Positions 19,300 to 27,946 of a stretch of DNA of 64,000 nt are shown here, one piece after another. The stretch comes from Polyangia bacterium. GTDB lineage: Bacteria; Myxococcota_A; Polyangia; Nannocystales; Nannocystaceae. The notes under the pieces were generated by a model. That model saw nothing but the letters and a program-made list of their open reading frames with translations. It made no database searches and was not told the origin of the DNA. Where the stretch lies: positions 232,113 to 296,112 of the forward strand of contig JAUIFF010000011.1 of the NCBI GenBank assembly GCA_030429545.1, read 5' to 3'. The translations under genes were made by a program, and so were the position numbers. Every line of letters starts with the position of its first letter. The stretch's first letter is position 1.

Positions 19300-21084
19300 T
19301 CACTCTTCCTTGCAGAGGCTGGTGACCTTGTAGTTGTAGTACCCGAGTTCGTCCTTCCAGTACTCGCCGTTGTAGTTGTAGATCTCGTGCTCTGAGTCGA
19401 TCTTTGGCTTGGCCGGACGGCGGTTGGGCGGCTGCCCACTTTCGCCGGCTTTCAACCGGTTGAGGATCTCGTATTCGATTTTGATCGCTTCGCGTTCCAA
19501 ATCGGTGATTTCCTTGATCTGGCCCTGAAGCCGGACGCGGGCCAGCGCGCCGGTAGCTTCTTTGGCCAATGACGTCAGACCATCGAGGTCTTCGGTAATA
19601 CGATCACCAGCCGCACTCGATTTGAAGCTGCCACTCATTTGTTCAAGAAGTGCTGCTTCGCGCTCGAGCTCGCTTACGAACTGGTAATTCTTTTCCAGGG
19701 TTTTGTCCTGGAGCGACTTTTGGGCGACCTCTTCGACGAAGGGGTCAAGGCCCGACTCCCCGGCCCGGATCTTCACGCTGAGCTCATACAGCGCAAAGTC
19801 CTCGGGCGCCTGGGCAAGCACGTTGCGCAGGTCGTCGCGGGTCTTGGGATAGCGCCGGTTGAACTCGTCGATCGAGGTTTTGGCCGGGTCGTAACGACAG
19901 TTGAAGTAGTACGCAACGGCCTTCAGGATGACGGCCTCGGGGTAGAGGTAGTCGTAGAAGAACGGGGCGTTGAGGGTGTGGATGTACCCGAGGGTCCGCT
20001 GGTAGTGGATGTTGGCGTTGTCTGGCTCAAACTCCACAAGCCGGAACTCAGACCATGCAGATGCAAAGATCGAGTCGAGCCAGTAGGGCGAATCCTGGGG
20101 AATCTTGTCGAAGTACTTGATGCCGGTCTCGAACTTACCGACCTGGTAGAAGATGTACCCAAGGGCCAGGTTGGCACGCTCTTCAAACCGCTTCATCTCC
20201 TCTTCGTAGGAGATGAACTCCTTGTCGATGACGAGATCGGGGTTTTTCTTCTTGAGCTTTTTGAGCTCTTTTTTGCGGGCCTTGGCCTCTTTTTTACGCT
20301 TCTTCTTTTCCTTCGCGGCCTTCTTTTGCAGCTCGATGTTCTTGCGCAAAACCTCTTTGAATGCCTCAACAGCTTCTTTGCCGTGGTACTCGCGGGTCTC
20401 ACCGACACCGAGGAAGAACTGGGCCGGGATGTAGTAGTCGCTGTCGTCGGGCACCTGGCGCAGCAGGGTGATCGCCTGGCCGAGGTCGCCTTTTTGGTAG
20501 AAGAACCGACCGAGCAAGTAGTAGAGCTCGTCGCGGACTTCGTTGAAGGCTTCGTCCTCGAGCGACTCCGGCTTGTAGGTACCGACCTTCTCCAAAACAC
20601 CTGCACCTTCGGGCAGCTCACGGCTGAGTGAAGCAAGCCACGGCAAGGTCAGCTTGTGATACGGGTGGTTGGGACCGGCCGCCACGATTTCGCCAAAGAC
20701 GCTGAGCGACGAGGCAAAAAATCCTAGCTTATACAACGATTTTCCGAGCCAAAACTGGGCGCGGGGCGTGTCGCCGGGAATCTGTTGGCCGGCCGCGTCG
20801 GCAAATTCCATCGCCGCCTGCTCAAACTTGTTGGCTTTGTAGGCATCTTCTGCGCCCTTGAGCTTGCCTGTCGGCGGAGCCGTGTTGAGCGGGCCACCTG
20901 CCGGCGGAACAGCTGCACCACCAGGAGGTGGTGGCGGGGCACCGGGCGTTCCCTCAGACGGGGGCGGCGGTGGACCGCCAGCTGGGGGCGGCGGTGGTGG
21001 GCCTGCGAAGGCAACAGATGTCGTGAGAGCAACCGTTGCGATGCTAAAGAGGGAAAGAGACGTGAGCTTTCTGAGCGATTTCAT
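19300..21084 (-). CDS. Pro-rich periplasmic TPR-like protein, possibly GltC-like
   Basis: A 594-residue protein with a signal peptide ending A-F-A/G-P. An unusual Pro/Gly-rich stretch (residues 28-70, with runs of five or six Pro) follows. The rest is helical: A-E-D-A-Y-K-A-N-K-F-E-Q-A-A-M-E-F begins a TPR-like unit at about 78, and further units continue to about 470. A Lys-rich coiled coil lies at about 245-285 and another heptad-like helix at about 500-560. A Tyr/Asn-rich C-terminus ends in C-K-E-E. It is the first gene of the minus-strand glt-like block. M. xanthus has a periplasmic TPR protein GltC, encoded in a separate glt locus, and this could be its counterpart. That is a suggestion from location and architecture; I do not recognise a diagnostic motif. 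A 761-bp gap lies upstream. Confidence 0.75.
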   Translation of the reverse strand: MKSLRKLTSLSLFSIATVALTTSVAFAGPPPPPPAGGPPPPPSEGTPGAPPPPPGGAAVPPAGGPLNTAPPTGKLKGAEDAYKANKFEQAAMEFADAAGQQIPGDTPRAQFWLGKSLYKLGFFASSLSVFGEIVAAGPNHPYHKLTLPWLASLSRELPEGAGVLEKVGTYKPESLEDEAFNEVRDELYYLLGRFFYQKGDLGQAITLLRQVPDDSDYYIPAQFFLGVGETREYHGKEAVEAFKEVLRKNIELQKKAAKEKKKRKKEAKARKKELKKLKKKNPDLVIDKEFISYEEEMKRFEERANLALGYIFYQVGKFETGIKYFDKIPQDSPYWLDSIFASAWSEFRLVEFEPDNANIHYQRTLGYIHTLNAPFFYDYLYPEAVILKAVAYYFNCRYDPAKTSIDEFNRRYPKTRDDLRNVLAQAPEDFALYELSVKIRAGESGLDPFVEEVAQKSLQDKTLEKNYQFVSELEREAALLEQMSGSFKSSAAGDRITEDLDGLTSLAKEATGALARVRLQGQIKEITDLEREAIKIEYEILNRLKAGESGQPPNRRPAKPKIDSEHEIYNYNGEYWKDELGYYNYKVTSLCKEE

Positions 21085-21845
21085 GCTGTCGTTGCGTCCC
21101 CGTTACCGAAAATCCGCTTCTGGTGGGTTGAATCTACAAACAATGCCAATGGGAGTTGGTTTCGACATTGCTTTGTCGCGGGCCACGACCACAACAGCCG
21201 AAAACCACGCTCGCACTCTCAAGTCGGTGGAAGGACCCACGGGTGTTCATTTCTTCCATAGAGAGACGATGACGGACCTTACCAGCGGCTACCTCACAGC
21301 CGCAAGGGCTGACCGCATGTCCGGGCCACATGGTTTGGCCGTCTTTTTGTGCGCGCGTATCTGTTCGGAGAGGGTCCGCTAGCGGTCTGACCGCCAGCCA
21401 CGACAAGCTCGCGATGCCCGATCTGCGAACGAACGATTTCGCCACCGCAGTGATGCGCGCGAGGACATAGGCGGTCCCTCACAAGTCGGTGTCGATCTCC
21501 ATTACAAAGGCAGACTATCCACCGAAATAAAGAAGGATCTTTTCGGCGATCTGCCCGCCCAATGACGGAAGCTGGGTCGGCACACTGGTTCGCAGGAGAC
21601 GGTCCGGGAGCGCAGGGATAGGCAGGATTGCGATTTGCGGTCGAATCACGGCCAGTCCGTGGGCTGATTGGCAGATATCCGCACATTGGCTCGGGTCTAA
21701 ACTGCCCCGATGACGCCCCTTGACCCCACAGCCCGTCCGTGTACGATGCCAGGCAGATTTTCGGTGTTCCGCGAGCCTTCGGCACCCGCGCCTTGCGGAA
21801 AAGCCGCACGCGAACTTCTTTCGACAACTTTTCGGCGAGAACAAC
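21085..21845. other. Divergent intergenic region
   Basis: A 761-bp gap between the start of the glt-like block (minus) and a lipoprotein gene (plus). It must hold both promoters, but I cannot place them with confidence. A weak hairpin followed by GTCTTTTTG lies near 21327-21355. The open frames crossing it have no recognisable features and look like chance frames. A near match to the dispersed palindrome (TGAATCTACA) lies near 21130. Confidence 0.5.
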
Positions 21846-22484
21846 ATGCTTCGCATCCGCATGCCCAACATCCTTCGCACCGCCTCCACCATCGTCGGGG
21901 CACTGGCCCTGACCTCCCTCATGACTGCGTGCCCTCGGGGCGATGTTGGGGCCCCGTGTAACCACGGGTCTGTCGATCCTCCTCCCGCCGAGTTGGTGAC
22001 GTTCCCCGCACTCAGCTGCAACGATCTCCTTTGCGTCTATGCCAACGACGCCGAAGCTCCGCAGATTCCCTGCACCCAAGACACCGACTGTGACATGGGC
22101 GAGGGCAAGTTTGCTTGCAACCTCCAACGCGGTACCTGTGAGCTGTCCCTGACCTTCGTGCTCAACAAGTCGATGTGTTCCAAGCGCTGCACAACGACCG
22201 CTGACTGCGAAGATGGCGGCATCACCGACCGCGTGCTCGCAGCCGAGACCAAGTGTCAAAACGGCTTCACCTGCCAGGTCGTGCAGAGCCTCGGACAGTT
22301 CTGCTGTCGCAAACTTTGTATCTGCAACGACGACTTCAACGAGGTCAACTCCGAAATGCTCCAAGCCCGCTGCGATGAGATCGCCGCTGACCAGGGCACC
22401 GAGGAAGACATCGATGGCAGCATCGTCCCGCGCTGCAACGAAGAAGAGACGGTCCCACCGGTCGACATGACCACGACCGGTTAA
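21846..22484 (+). CDS. Cys-rich lipoprotein of unknown function
   Basis: A 212-residue protein. The ATG at 21846 is chosen because it opens a lipoprotein signal peptide with lipobox M-T-A-C (Cys29); the frame is open further upstream without such a signal. The mature part has about 16 Cys, many in pairs that look like disulphide-bonded loops (e.g. C-N-D-L-L-C, C-T-Q-D-T-D-C, F-C-C-R-K-L-C-I-C). The C-terminus is acidic and Thr-rich. It resembles the many Cys-rich secreted proteins of myxobacteria, but I do not recognise a named family. It is a single gene with its own terminator. Confidence 0.85.
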   Translation: MLRIRMPNILRTASTIVGALALTSLMTACPRGDVGAPCNHGSVDPPPAELVTFPALSCNDLLCVYANDAEAPQIPCTQDTDCDMGEGKFACNLQRGTCELSLTFVLNKSMCSKRCTTTADCEDGGITDRVLAAETKCQNGFTCQVVQSLGQFCCRKLCICNDDFNEVNSEMLQARCDEIAADQGTEEDIDGSIVPRCNEEETVPPVDMTTTG

Positions 22485-22506
22485 CGCTTGCCGAACATCC
22501 AAAAGA

Positions 22507-22530
22507 CCCGGGCCATGGCTCGGGTTTTTT
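22507..22530 (+). terminator. Rho-independent terminator
   Basis: CCCGGGCC (22507-22514), an AT dinucleotide at the centre, then GGCTCGGG (one G-T pair) and six T. It lies 22 nt past the lipoprotein stop and between convergent genes. Confidence 0.9.
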
Positions 22531-22570
22531 GTTGCCCCCATCACCGACCGATCACCTGGCTCGCATCGCT

Positions 22571-22972
22571 TCAGTTGCGAAAAGCATCTGCGACCCACGT
22601 GAGCTCGGGTGCGCCTTCGGGTGGGAACACCACGCCAAACACGTCAAACCGAACCGCCACCCGCTCCCACAGGTTGTGGGCGACAAGCCAGGCGGTGGCC
22701 CCCCGACGCAACCGGGCCTGCTTGGTCCGGCCAACGGTTTCCAGCGGGGACCCGCGCTCGCTCGAAGCCCGGCTGCGAACTTCGACAATGACGACCATCG
22801 CGACTGCCGACGCTGGGTCCCGGGCAATCACATCGAGCTCAACGCCGCCGCAATGAACGTTGCGCTCGAGGATCTCAAACCCCCGCCGCAGTAAAAAGTC
22901 GCAGGCCAATTGCTCCGCGAGACGACCTCGCTGTTGTCGCGAGACCGCCTCGGAAGGACCCTTGATGGCCAA
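22571..22972 (-). CDS. yraN: YraN / UPF0102 family nuclease-like protein
   Basis: A 133-residue protein that matches the UPF0102 family over its whole length: G-x-x-A-E-x-L-A-C-D-F-L near the start, E-R-N-V-H-C-G-G-V-E-L-D-V-I (catalytic-type E and D) and V-I-V-E-V-R-S-R (E-x-K-like, with Arg). The fold is that of Holliday-junction resolvase-like endonucleases; the cellular role is not firmly established. It starts 2 nt after the rplS stop, the last gene of the rpsP-trmD-rplS operon, a location common for this family. The usual Lys of the PD-(D/E)xK motif is replaced by Arg here (E-V-R). Confidence 0.9.
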   Translation of the reverse strand: MAIKGPSEAVSRQQRGRLAEQLACDFLLRRGFEILERNVHCGGVELDVIARDPASAVAMVVIVEVRSRASSERGSPLETVGRTKQARLRRGATAWLVAHNLWERVAVRFDVFGVVFPPEGAPELTWVADAFRN

Positions 22973-22974
22973 TG

Positions 22975-23343
22975 CTAGGACTTGTAGCCGCCGACGCGGG
23001 TACGGATGCGGGCGGCGTTGCCCCGGCGCTCACGCAGGTAGTAGAGCTTGGCCCGACGCACGCGACCGCGGCTGACGAGTTCGATCTTGGTGACGCGGGG
23101 CGAGCTCAGCGGCCACACGCGCTCAACTCCCACGCCGTGGGAGATCTTGCGGACGGTGAACGAACCGCGTGCTCCGCCGCCCTTGCGGTGGAGGCACACT
23201 CCCTGAAACACCTGAATACGCTCTTTGCCGCCCTCAGAAATCAGGACGTGCACTCGGATGGTGTCCCCGGGACGAAACTCGGGGAGATCGGTGCGGCGAA
23301 AAGGTTGTTCGATGGACTCGATGGTCGGGCAGCTATTGCTCAT
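22975..23343 (-). CDS. rplS: 50S ribosomal protein L19
   Basis: A 122-residue protein, full length for L19. Recognisable blocks are F-R-P-G-D-T-I-R-V-H-V, R-I-Q-V-F-Q-G-V-C, S-F-T-V-R-K-I-S-H-G-V-G-V-E-R and R-R-A-K-L-Y-Y-L-R-E-R. It lies at the interface of the 30S and 50S subunits. It sits 27 nt downstream of trmD in the conserved rpsP-rimM-trmD-rplS order. Confidence 0.97.
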   Translation of the reverse strand: MSNSCPTIESIEQPFRRTDLPEFRPGDTIRVHVLISEGGKERIQVFQGVCLHRKGGGARGSFTVRKISHGVGVERVWPLSSPRVTKIELVSRGRVRRAKLYYLRERRGNAARIRTRVGGYKS

Positions 23344-23370
23344 GGCAGTGTTCCATACGGGCGCCGGCCG

Positions 23371-24606
23371 TTAGGGCTGGCGGAGCGTGGAGAGCACCCT
23401 GGAGAGAACCTGATCGATCCACTCACCGGGCACCCGGGGCTGCGAAGATTCGTAGATCTGGGAGCGTTGCGCAAGTTCGCGGCCCGGGATTTGGTGTGCG
23501 TCAGCCGACATTTGAATCACCGCCTCCACGGGCGCTGGCCAACGTCGTTGGTGCGCATCGGGCTGGGGTTGGGCGGCATTTGTGAGGATTCCTTCGTCCG
23601 TTTTTGGCGAAGCGATCACCTGATCGAGGACCAGAACAATCGGGGTTTGCTCGCTCAGCGCACCTGTCACGGCAAGTAGATCGAGAACCTGCTTCGGGTT
23701 TGCACTCGCCGGCACGGACGCCGCTGTCGGGTTGCCGCCACCCAACCCAAGGCCGACCCACCGAGGTGCACAACCGTGGCGTCGGGTCAGCTGCTTGCGC
23801 ACCCGTTTTGCGTCGATTGGCCCACTCAATGGCTCTAGGCCGTGGGATTTGATTGTATCTGCAAGCTCGCCAGGGGCCAGGCAATAAAGCGGCTGCTCGT
23901 CACAAAGTCGGAGCCGCGGTCGCAATTGCGGCCGCAGAGCCCAGGTCCGCCGCCACGCCTCGACCTGACGATAGCGCGCAATCGCCCGATGGTTGCCACC
24001 CTGGAGGACCTTTGGCACTTCGAGGCCGCGAAACACCACAGGCCGGGTGAAATGTGGCGGTTCGAGCCAGCGGTCATCGCCGCCTGTCTCGGCGAAACTC
24101 TCGTGGGCGATCGACTCGGGATTGCCGAGCACCCCCTGGCGCAGGCGGGCAATCGCTTCGACCAGCACAAGTGCGGCCACCTCCCCGCCGTTGAGCACAA
24201 AATCACCGATCGAGAGGCACTCGTCGACACAGTCGCGCACGCGGTCGTCAAACCCCTCGTAGCGCCCGCACAAAATCCCGATCCGCGGCAGGGTTGCGAG
24301 CCGACGGGCAGCGCGTTGATCGAAGGTCGGGGCCGCGGGCGTCAGCATGACGGTGTGCATGGGGCCACGTGCGGCCACAGCATGTTCGAGGGCGGCAACC
24401 ACAGGTCCGGGCTTGAGCAACATCCCTGCCCCGCCGCCGTAGGGTGTGTCGTCGACGGTCCGATGGCGGTCGCTCGCAAACTCCCGAAAGTTTGTTGTAT
24501 GCACACTAATGTGGCCGGCGGTAATGGCCTTCCCCATCAGCCCAGCCTGCAAAAACCCTGCGACCGCCTCGGGAAAAAGCGTAAAGATCTCGAAGCCTAG
24601 GCTCAT
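23371..24606 (-). CDS. trmD: tRNA (guanine37-N1)-methyltransferase TrmD with C-terminal extension
   Basis: A 411-residue protein from the ATG at 24606, whose A overlaps the rimM stop (TGATG). Residues 1-240 are TrmD: F-E-I-F-T-L-F-P-E, D-D-T-P-Y-G-G-G-A-G-M, the trefoil-knot SAM site G-R-Y-E-G-F-D-D-R-V and I-G-D-F-V-L-N-G-G-E. It methylates G37 of tRNAs to prevent +1 frameshifting. Standard TrmD is about 230-260 residues, so roughly 160-170 extra residues follow. The extension starts with D-E-Q-P-L-Y-C-L-A-P and contains G-L-G-L-G-G-G-N-P and V-L-V-L-D-Q; I do not recognise it as a known fused domain. No stop or frame change separates the two parts. Confidence 0.93.
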   Translation of the reverse strand: MSLGFEIFTLFPEAVAGFLQAGLMGKAITAGHISVHTTNFREFASDRHRTVDDTPYGGGAGMLLKPGPVVAALEHAVAARGPMHTVMLTPAAPTFDQRAARRLATLPRIGILCGRYEGFDDRVRDCVDECLSIGDFVLNGGEVAALVLVEAIARLRQGVLGNPESIAHESFAETGGDDRWLEPPHFTRPVVFRGLEVPKVLQGGNHRAIARYRQVEAWRRTWALRPQLRPRLRLCDEQPLYCLAPGELADTIKSHGLEPLSGPIDAKRVRKQLTRRHGCAPRWVGLGLGGGNPTAASVPASANPKQVLDLLAVTGALSEQTPIVLVLDQVIASPKTDEGILTNAAQPQPDAHQRRWPAPVEAVIQMSADAHQIPGRELAQRSQIYESSQPRVPGEWIDQVLSRVLSTLRQP

Positions 24607-25202
24607 CACCCCTCCGGCGCCGGTGGCCACGTGTCGCGGGCCTCCAAGGTTTCGAGCTCCTCGGGCAACATCCCCTCGGGCAGGTCGACAACGATCTCAG
24701 ACGCACCGAGGGTTTCGATAAATTGCGGCAAGATCGGCATCAGCCAGCGTACCTTGGCGCCACGCGGGTCGGCCCACTCGACCTCAAACAGGTCCTGCTC
24801 GCCGTTGCTGAGAATGTCGACGACCTTGCCCAGGGGTTGCAACCGGTCACCGACACGCCGGGACACCGGGCGCGAGAGGGTATCGACCAGGTAAAACTCG
24901 TCGTCTTCGAGCGGCGGCAAGTCGTCGCGTGCGGCCTCGACCCGCACACCCCGCAAAAGCTCGGCGGCATCGCGGGTATCGACCCCGCGCAGGACGACCC
25001 GAGCCTGGCCCTTGTGCGGCACGTAATCGACGCTGAGCAACTCGACCGTGCGCCTAAGTGGCCCAACTAGGTGTACATGCATGCCGACCTTGAGGGCCCG
25101 TGAGTCACGGTTGTGTAGGGCAATCCGCACCCCGCCACGGATCCCATGGGGGGCCACGATGGTACCGATCTCGAGGGTCGTCGGAGTCATGGGAGCCGGC
25201 AT
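24606..25202 (-). CDS. rimM: Ribosome maturation factor RimM
   Basis: A 198-residue protein (start at 25202 or at 25190, MTPTTLEIG; neither has a strong ribosome-binding site). N-terminal RimM barrel: I-G-T-I-V-A-P-H-G-I-R-G-G-V-R-I. PRC-type C-terminal half: D-E-F-Y-L-V-D-T and M-P-I-L-P-Q-F-I. It assists 16S rRNA processing and assembly of the 30S head with S19. It overlaps trmD by one base, implying translational coupling. A dispersed TGYANNTRCA site (25224-25233) lies just upstream and another (25072-25081) is inside. Confidence 0.95.
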   Translation of the reverse strand: MPAPMTPTTLEIGTIVAPHGIRGGVRIALHNRDSRALKVGMHVHLVGPLRRTVELLSVDYVPHKGQARVVLRGVDTRDAAELLRGVRVEAARDDLPPLEDDEFYLVDTLSRPVSRRVGDRLQPLGKVVDILSNGEQDLFEVEWADPRGAKVRWLMPILPQFIETLGASEIVVDLPEGMLPEELETLEARDTWPPAPEG

Positions 25203-25312
25203 CGTACCGCCGTCGGACCTCGGTGTACATGCATAGGTCTGACGCAAGCCGAGACTTCCGCGGGAATCGATCGATGTGCCGCGGGCAGCCTCGGGGGATA
25301 GCTACACAGACG

Positions 25313-25564
25313 TTATTCGAGGATTTCGAGCTCCGCCCGCTTACGCAATTTGGCGGATGCCGCACTCAAGATGGCACGCATCGCCTTGACCGTGCGGCCC
25401 TGCTTGCCAATGACCTTACCGAGGTCACTTTTGGCAACGCGCAACTCGAGTACGACTGTCTGAGCACCGGAGATTTCGGTGACCTCGACCTGGTCGGGGT
25501 GGTCGACGAGGGCGCGGGCCAAGAAGGTGACCAGATCCTTGAGGGAGATTTTGGGGGCGGACAT
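25313..25564 (-). CDS. khpA: KH-domain RNA-binding protein KhpA
   Basis: An 83-residue protein from the ATG at 25564 (GGAGG 5 nt upstream). It is a single KH domain with the G-K-V-I-G-K-Q-G-R-T loop and the preceding V-V-L-E-L-R-V strand. The KhpA/YlqC family lies between rpsP and rimM in many bacteria, exactly as here, and binds RNA, often with KhpB. The frame is open further upstream without similarity, so the short form is preferred. Confidence 0.95.
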   Translation of the reverse strand: MSAPKISLKDLVTFLARALVDHPDQVEVTEISGAQTVVLELRVAKSDLGKVIGKQGRTVKAMRAILSAASAKLRKRAELEILE

Positions 25565-25782
25565 CGGAGCCTCCGAACGAGCGAGCGGGAGCGGCGAGAG
25601 AAGGAGAGAGTGAGGGAGACCGTCACCTGGTAGCAGCCCGTGGCCGCAGGGTGACCCAACCAGCATTTCACAGTCCCCCGGTGATCTCACCAGGAAACGA
25701 ACGTGAGTGGATCACACGACACGCCAACAGGCGAGCGTAACCGCAGTTACAGCTCACCTGTGGTGAAAGTGACCGGAGCGAA

Positions 25783-26031
25783 TCAGGCCGGGGCCTGGCT
25801 GCGACGATGTCGCCGGATCAACCGCTGAACGGTGGTTGTCGGCTGCGCACCGACACCTTGCCAGTACGTGAGGCGCTCGTCGTTGATCACGATATCTTCT
25901 TTGGCGGGGTCGTAGGTCCCAACGCGGTCGAGAAACCGACCATCACGCGGGCTACGGGCATCGGCGGCGACGATGCGATAAAAAGGACGTTTTTTTGAGC
26001 CCATGCGGGCGAGCCTGAGTTTGACGGCCAT
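25783..26031 (-). CDS. rpsP: 30S ribosomal protein S16
   Basis: An 82-residue protein, normal length. The N-terminal M-A-V-K-L-R-L-A-R-M-G-S-K-K-R-P-F-Y-R-I-V and the D-R-V-G-T-Y-D-P block are diagnostic. First gene of the rpsP-khpA-rimM-trmD-rplS-yraN operon; the gap to khpA is about 220 nt. Confidence 0.97.
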   Translation of the reverse strand: MAVKLRLARMGSKKRPFYRIVAADARSPRDGRFLDRVGTYDPAKEDIVINDERLTYWQGVGAQPTTTVQRLIRRHRRSQAPA

Positions 26032-26073
26032 CGCGAGATAAATCCTGACTGAAATCGTGCGTGAAGGTCCGGG

Positions 26074-26102
26074 AGGCTAGCGGCACACCCACGTGCGGTC
26101 AA
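26074..26102 (-). promoter_or_regulatory. Sigma-70-like promoter of the rpsP operon
   Basis: On the minus strand TTGACC (26102-26097) and TAGCCT (26079-26074) are 17 nt apart, about 40 nt upstream of the rpsP ATG. The spacing and -35 box are good; no experimental start is known. Confidence 0.65.
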
Positions 26103-26197
26103 GCGGTCGCGGATGTTTGGGGAATCGCTTGTATATGATCGTTGGTTGGCGATACTCAGGCGCCCGTCCGCCGGGCTCGACGGTTCGTGAGTTCCCT

Positions 26198-27946
26198 ATG
26201 AAGTACCCAGGATTTCGACGATTTACGCCCGCAATCTGGATTGTCATGGCCGCGCTGGTCACCGGAGGCGCGTACTGCGGTGGCACCAAACCCAGCTCGC
26301 GCACGACTTCGGAGCACGCGGGCACACCCACGCAAACACCCCAGGTGAGTCAACGCGCACAGCTCGATCTGTTCCTGTTTGGGCAGATCCTCGGCACCGT
26401 CGCCCCCTGCGGATGCACCACCGAACCACTCGGCGGACTGCAATACGCGTTCGGATATATCGAGTCACACTCCGAACCGGGCAAGCGCCTGGTTTTAGAG
26501 CCCGGCTCCTTTCTCTATCCAGACCCGAATGGAGCCGAGGCCGCCACCGATGAAGCATCGTGGGAGCAGGCTGAAAAGCGCGCCGAAGTCCTCCACCAGC
26601 GGTTCACAAAACTCGGCGACGACTTCGTCGGCGGCGTCGGGCCCACCGACTTCTCCTCCGCGGCCGGAGCCAAAGCCCTCGAGAACTGGCCCACAACCCG
26701 CGTACTCACCAATGCCAAGGCTCCGCCAAAGGGCACCAAGCCGCACCTTCTGCAAACCCGCGCGGGCCTCGACGTCGGCATCTTGCATGTCGTGTCGCCC
26801 AATCATGTCGGCCACGAGGCCCTGGGAGAGCTCGAAGATCCGGCGACTGCGATTAAGCGTGAGCTGCCCAACATTCAAAAGTCCGGGGCGGATCTCGTCA
26901 TCGTTCAGTTTCTCGGTCTGCGGCCAGAGGCCGAAGCCTTGGCCAAGTCGGTCCCCGGAATCGACATTGTCGTCGTCGGGGCGCCCCGGGGACTCGACCG
27001 CCCGCGTGTCGGTAGCCCGGCCGCCCGTGTCGGCAACACCTGGGTGGTCGAACCCGGCGAGAAACTGCAAACCGTCACCCACATCAGGATCTCCGCCGCC
27101 AAGGAGGTTGTTGCCGATCTACCCGACTCGTCGACCTGGACCCGCCTGACACCGCGGGCACAACAGGCCCGCGAGTTGGAGCGTGCCGAGGAAAAACTCG
27201 CCAAGGTCAAGGCCGACCCGAGTGCCGACAAGGGCCTTGTGACCCTCCTCGAAAACCAACGCGACGAGCTCAAGGCCAAGCTCGACAAGCCCCATGTCGC
27301 CAGCGACCCGGTCGAGGTCCTGTTTGAGCAGGTCAAGGTCACCTGCCATCTGCAAGCCGATGTAGATGCAAAAAAAGCCCTGGTGTCCTACGACCAAACC
27401 ATTGCTGCGCAGAACAAAAAACGCTTTACCGGGGTTCGGCCACCGGAGCCAACCGATGGTGCGCCCGGCTATGTCGGCGACGAGGAGTGCTCGACCTGCC
27501 ACGAGGAGGCGTTTGAGTTTTGGCAAACCACCCGCCACGCCCAGGCCTTTAAAACCCTAGTCGACGCCAACAAACAGTACGACGTGAATTGCGTCGGCTG
27601 CCACGTCACCGGCTTTCGCCAACCGGGCGGTTCAGAGGTTGTCGAAAACGACGGCCTGCGCAACGTCCAGTGCGAGCAGTGCCACGGCCCCGGGAGCTTG
27701 CACATCGAACAGCCGGAACTCGGCGGTCGCCCCAACGCGATCGAACACGACGCCAAGGAAAATGTGTGTATGCAATGTCATACGCGCGATCACTCCGACA
27801 CCTTTGAGTACACGGCCTATCTGCGCGATGTCTTAGGTGCCGGCCACGGGCAAAAACGCCGCGAAATGCTGGGCGAGGGGCCGACCGGCCGGGAGCTTCG
27901 CCAGGCCGGGTTTGACAAGGCCGGTGGCGCCTGTGCCAAGCACTAG
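26198..27946 (+). CDS. Lipoprotein: phosphoesterase-like domain fused to tetrahaem cytochrome c
   Basis: A 582-residue protein from the ATG at 26198. An N-terminal hydrophobic signal ends G-A-Y-C, a plausible lipobox. Residues about 55-310 resemble the 5'-nucleotidase/UshA-SoxB metallophosphoesterase fold in layout (L-F-G-Q-I-L-G-T-V-A-P-C-G-C near the start; D-L-V-I-V-Q-F-L-G; I-D-I-V-V-V-G-A), but the usual metal-binding D-x-H and N-H-D/E motifs are not evident. A helical Glu/Lys-rich segment (about 325-395) leads to four CxxCH haem sites at about 431, 466, 491 and 525 (CSTCH, CVGCH, CEQCH, CMQCH), typical of cytochrome c554-like domains. Likely exported and membrane-anchored, with a role in periplasmic electron transfer; the substrate is unknown. 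Confidence 0.85.
   Translation: MKYPGFRRFTPAIWIVMAALVTGGAYCGGTKPSSRTTSEHAGTPTQTPQVSQRAQLDLFLFGQILGTVAPCGCTTEPLGGLQYAFGYIESHSEPGKRLVLEPGSFLYPDPNGAEAATDEASWEQAEKRAEVLHQRFTKLGDDFVGGVGPTDFSSAAGAKALENWPTTRVLTNAKAPPKGTKPHLLQTRAGLDVGILHVVSPNHVGHEALGELEDPATAIKRELPNIQKSGADLVIVQFLGLRPEAEALAKSVPGIDIVVVGAPRGLDRPRVGSPAARVGNTWVVEPGEKLQTVTHIRISAAKEVVADLPDSSTWTRLTPRAQQARELERAEEKLAKVKADPSADKGLVTLLENQRDELKAKLDKPHVASDPVEVLFEQVKVTCHLQADVDAKKALVSYDQTIAAQNKKRFTGVRPPEPTDGAPGYVGDEECSTCHEEAFEFWQTTRHAQAFKTLVDANKQYDVNCVGCHVTGFRQPGGSEVVENDGLRNVQCEQCHGPGSLHIEQPELGGRPNAIEHDAKENVCMQCHTRDHSDTFEYTAYLRDVLGAGHGQKRREMLGEGPTGRELRQAGFDKAGGACAKH

Noticed and set aside
21294..22598. A 434-residue minus-strand frame crossing the divergent gap and lipoprotein gene.
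   Set aside because: The plus-strand lipoprotein has a signal peptide, Cys pattern and terminator; the minus frame has none of these.
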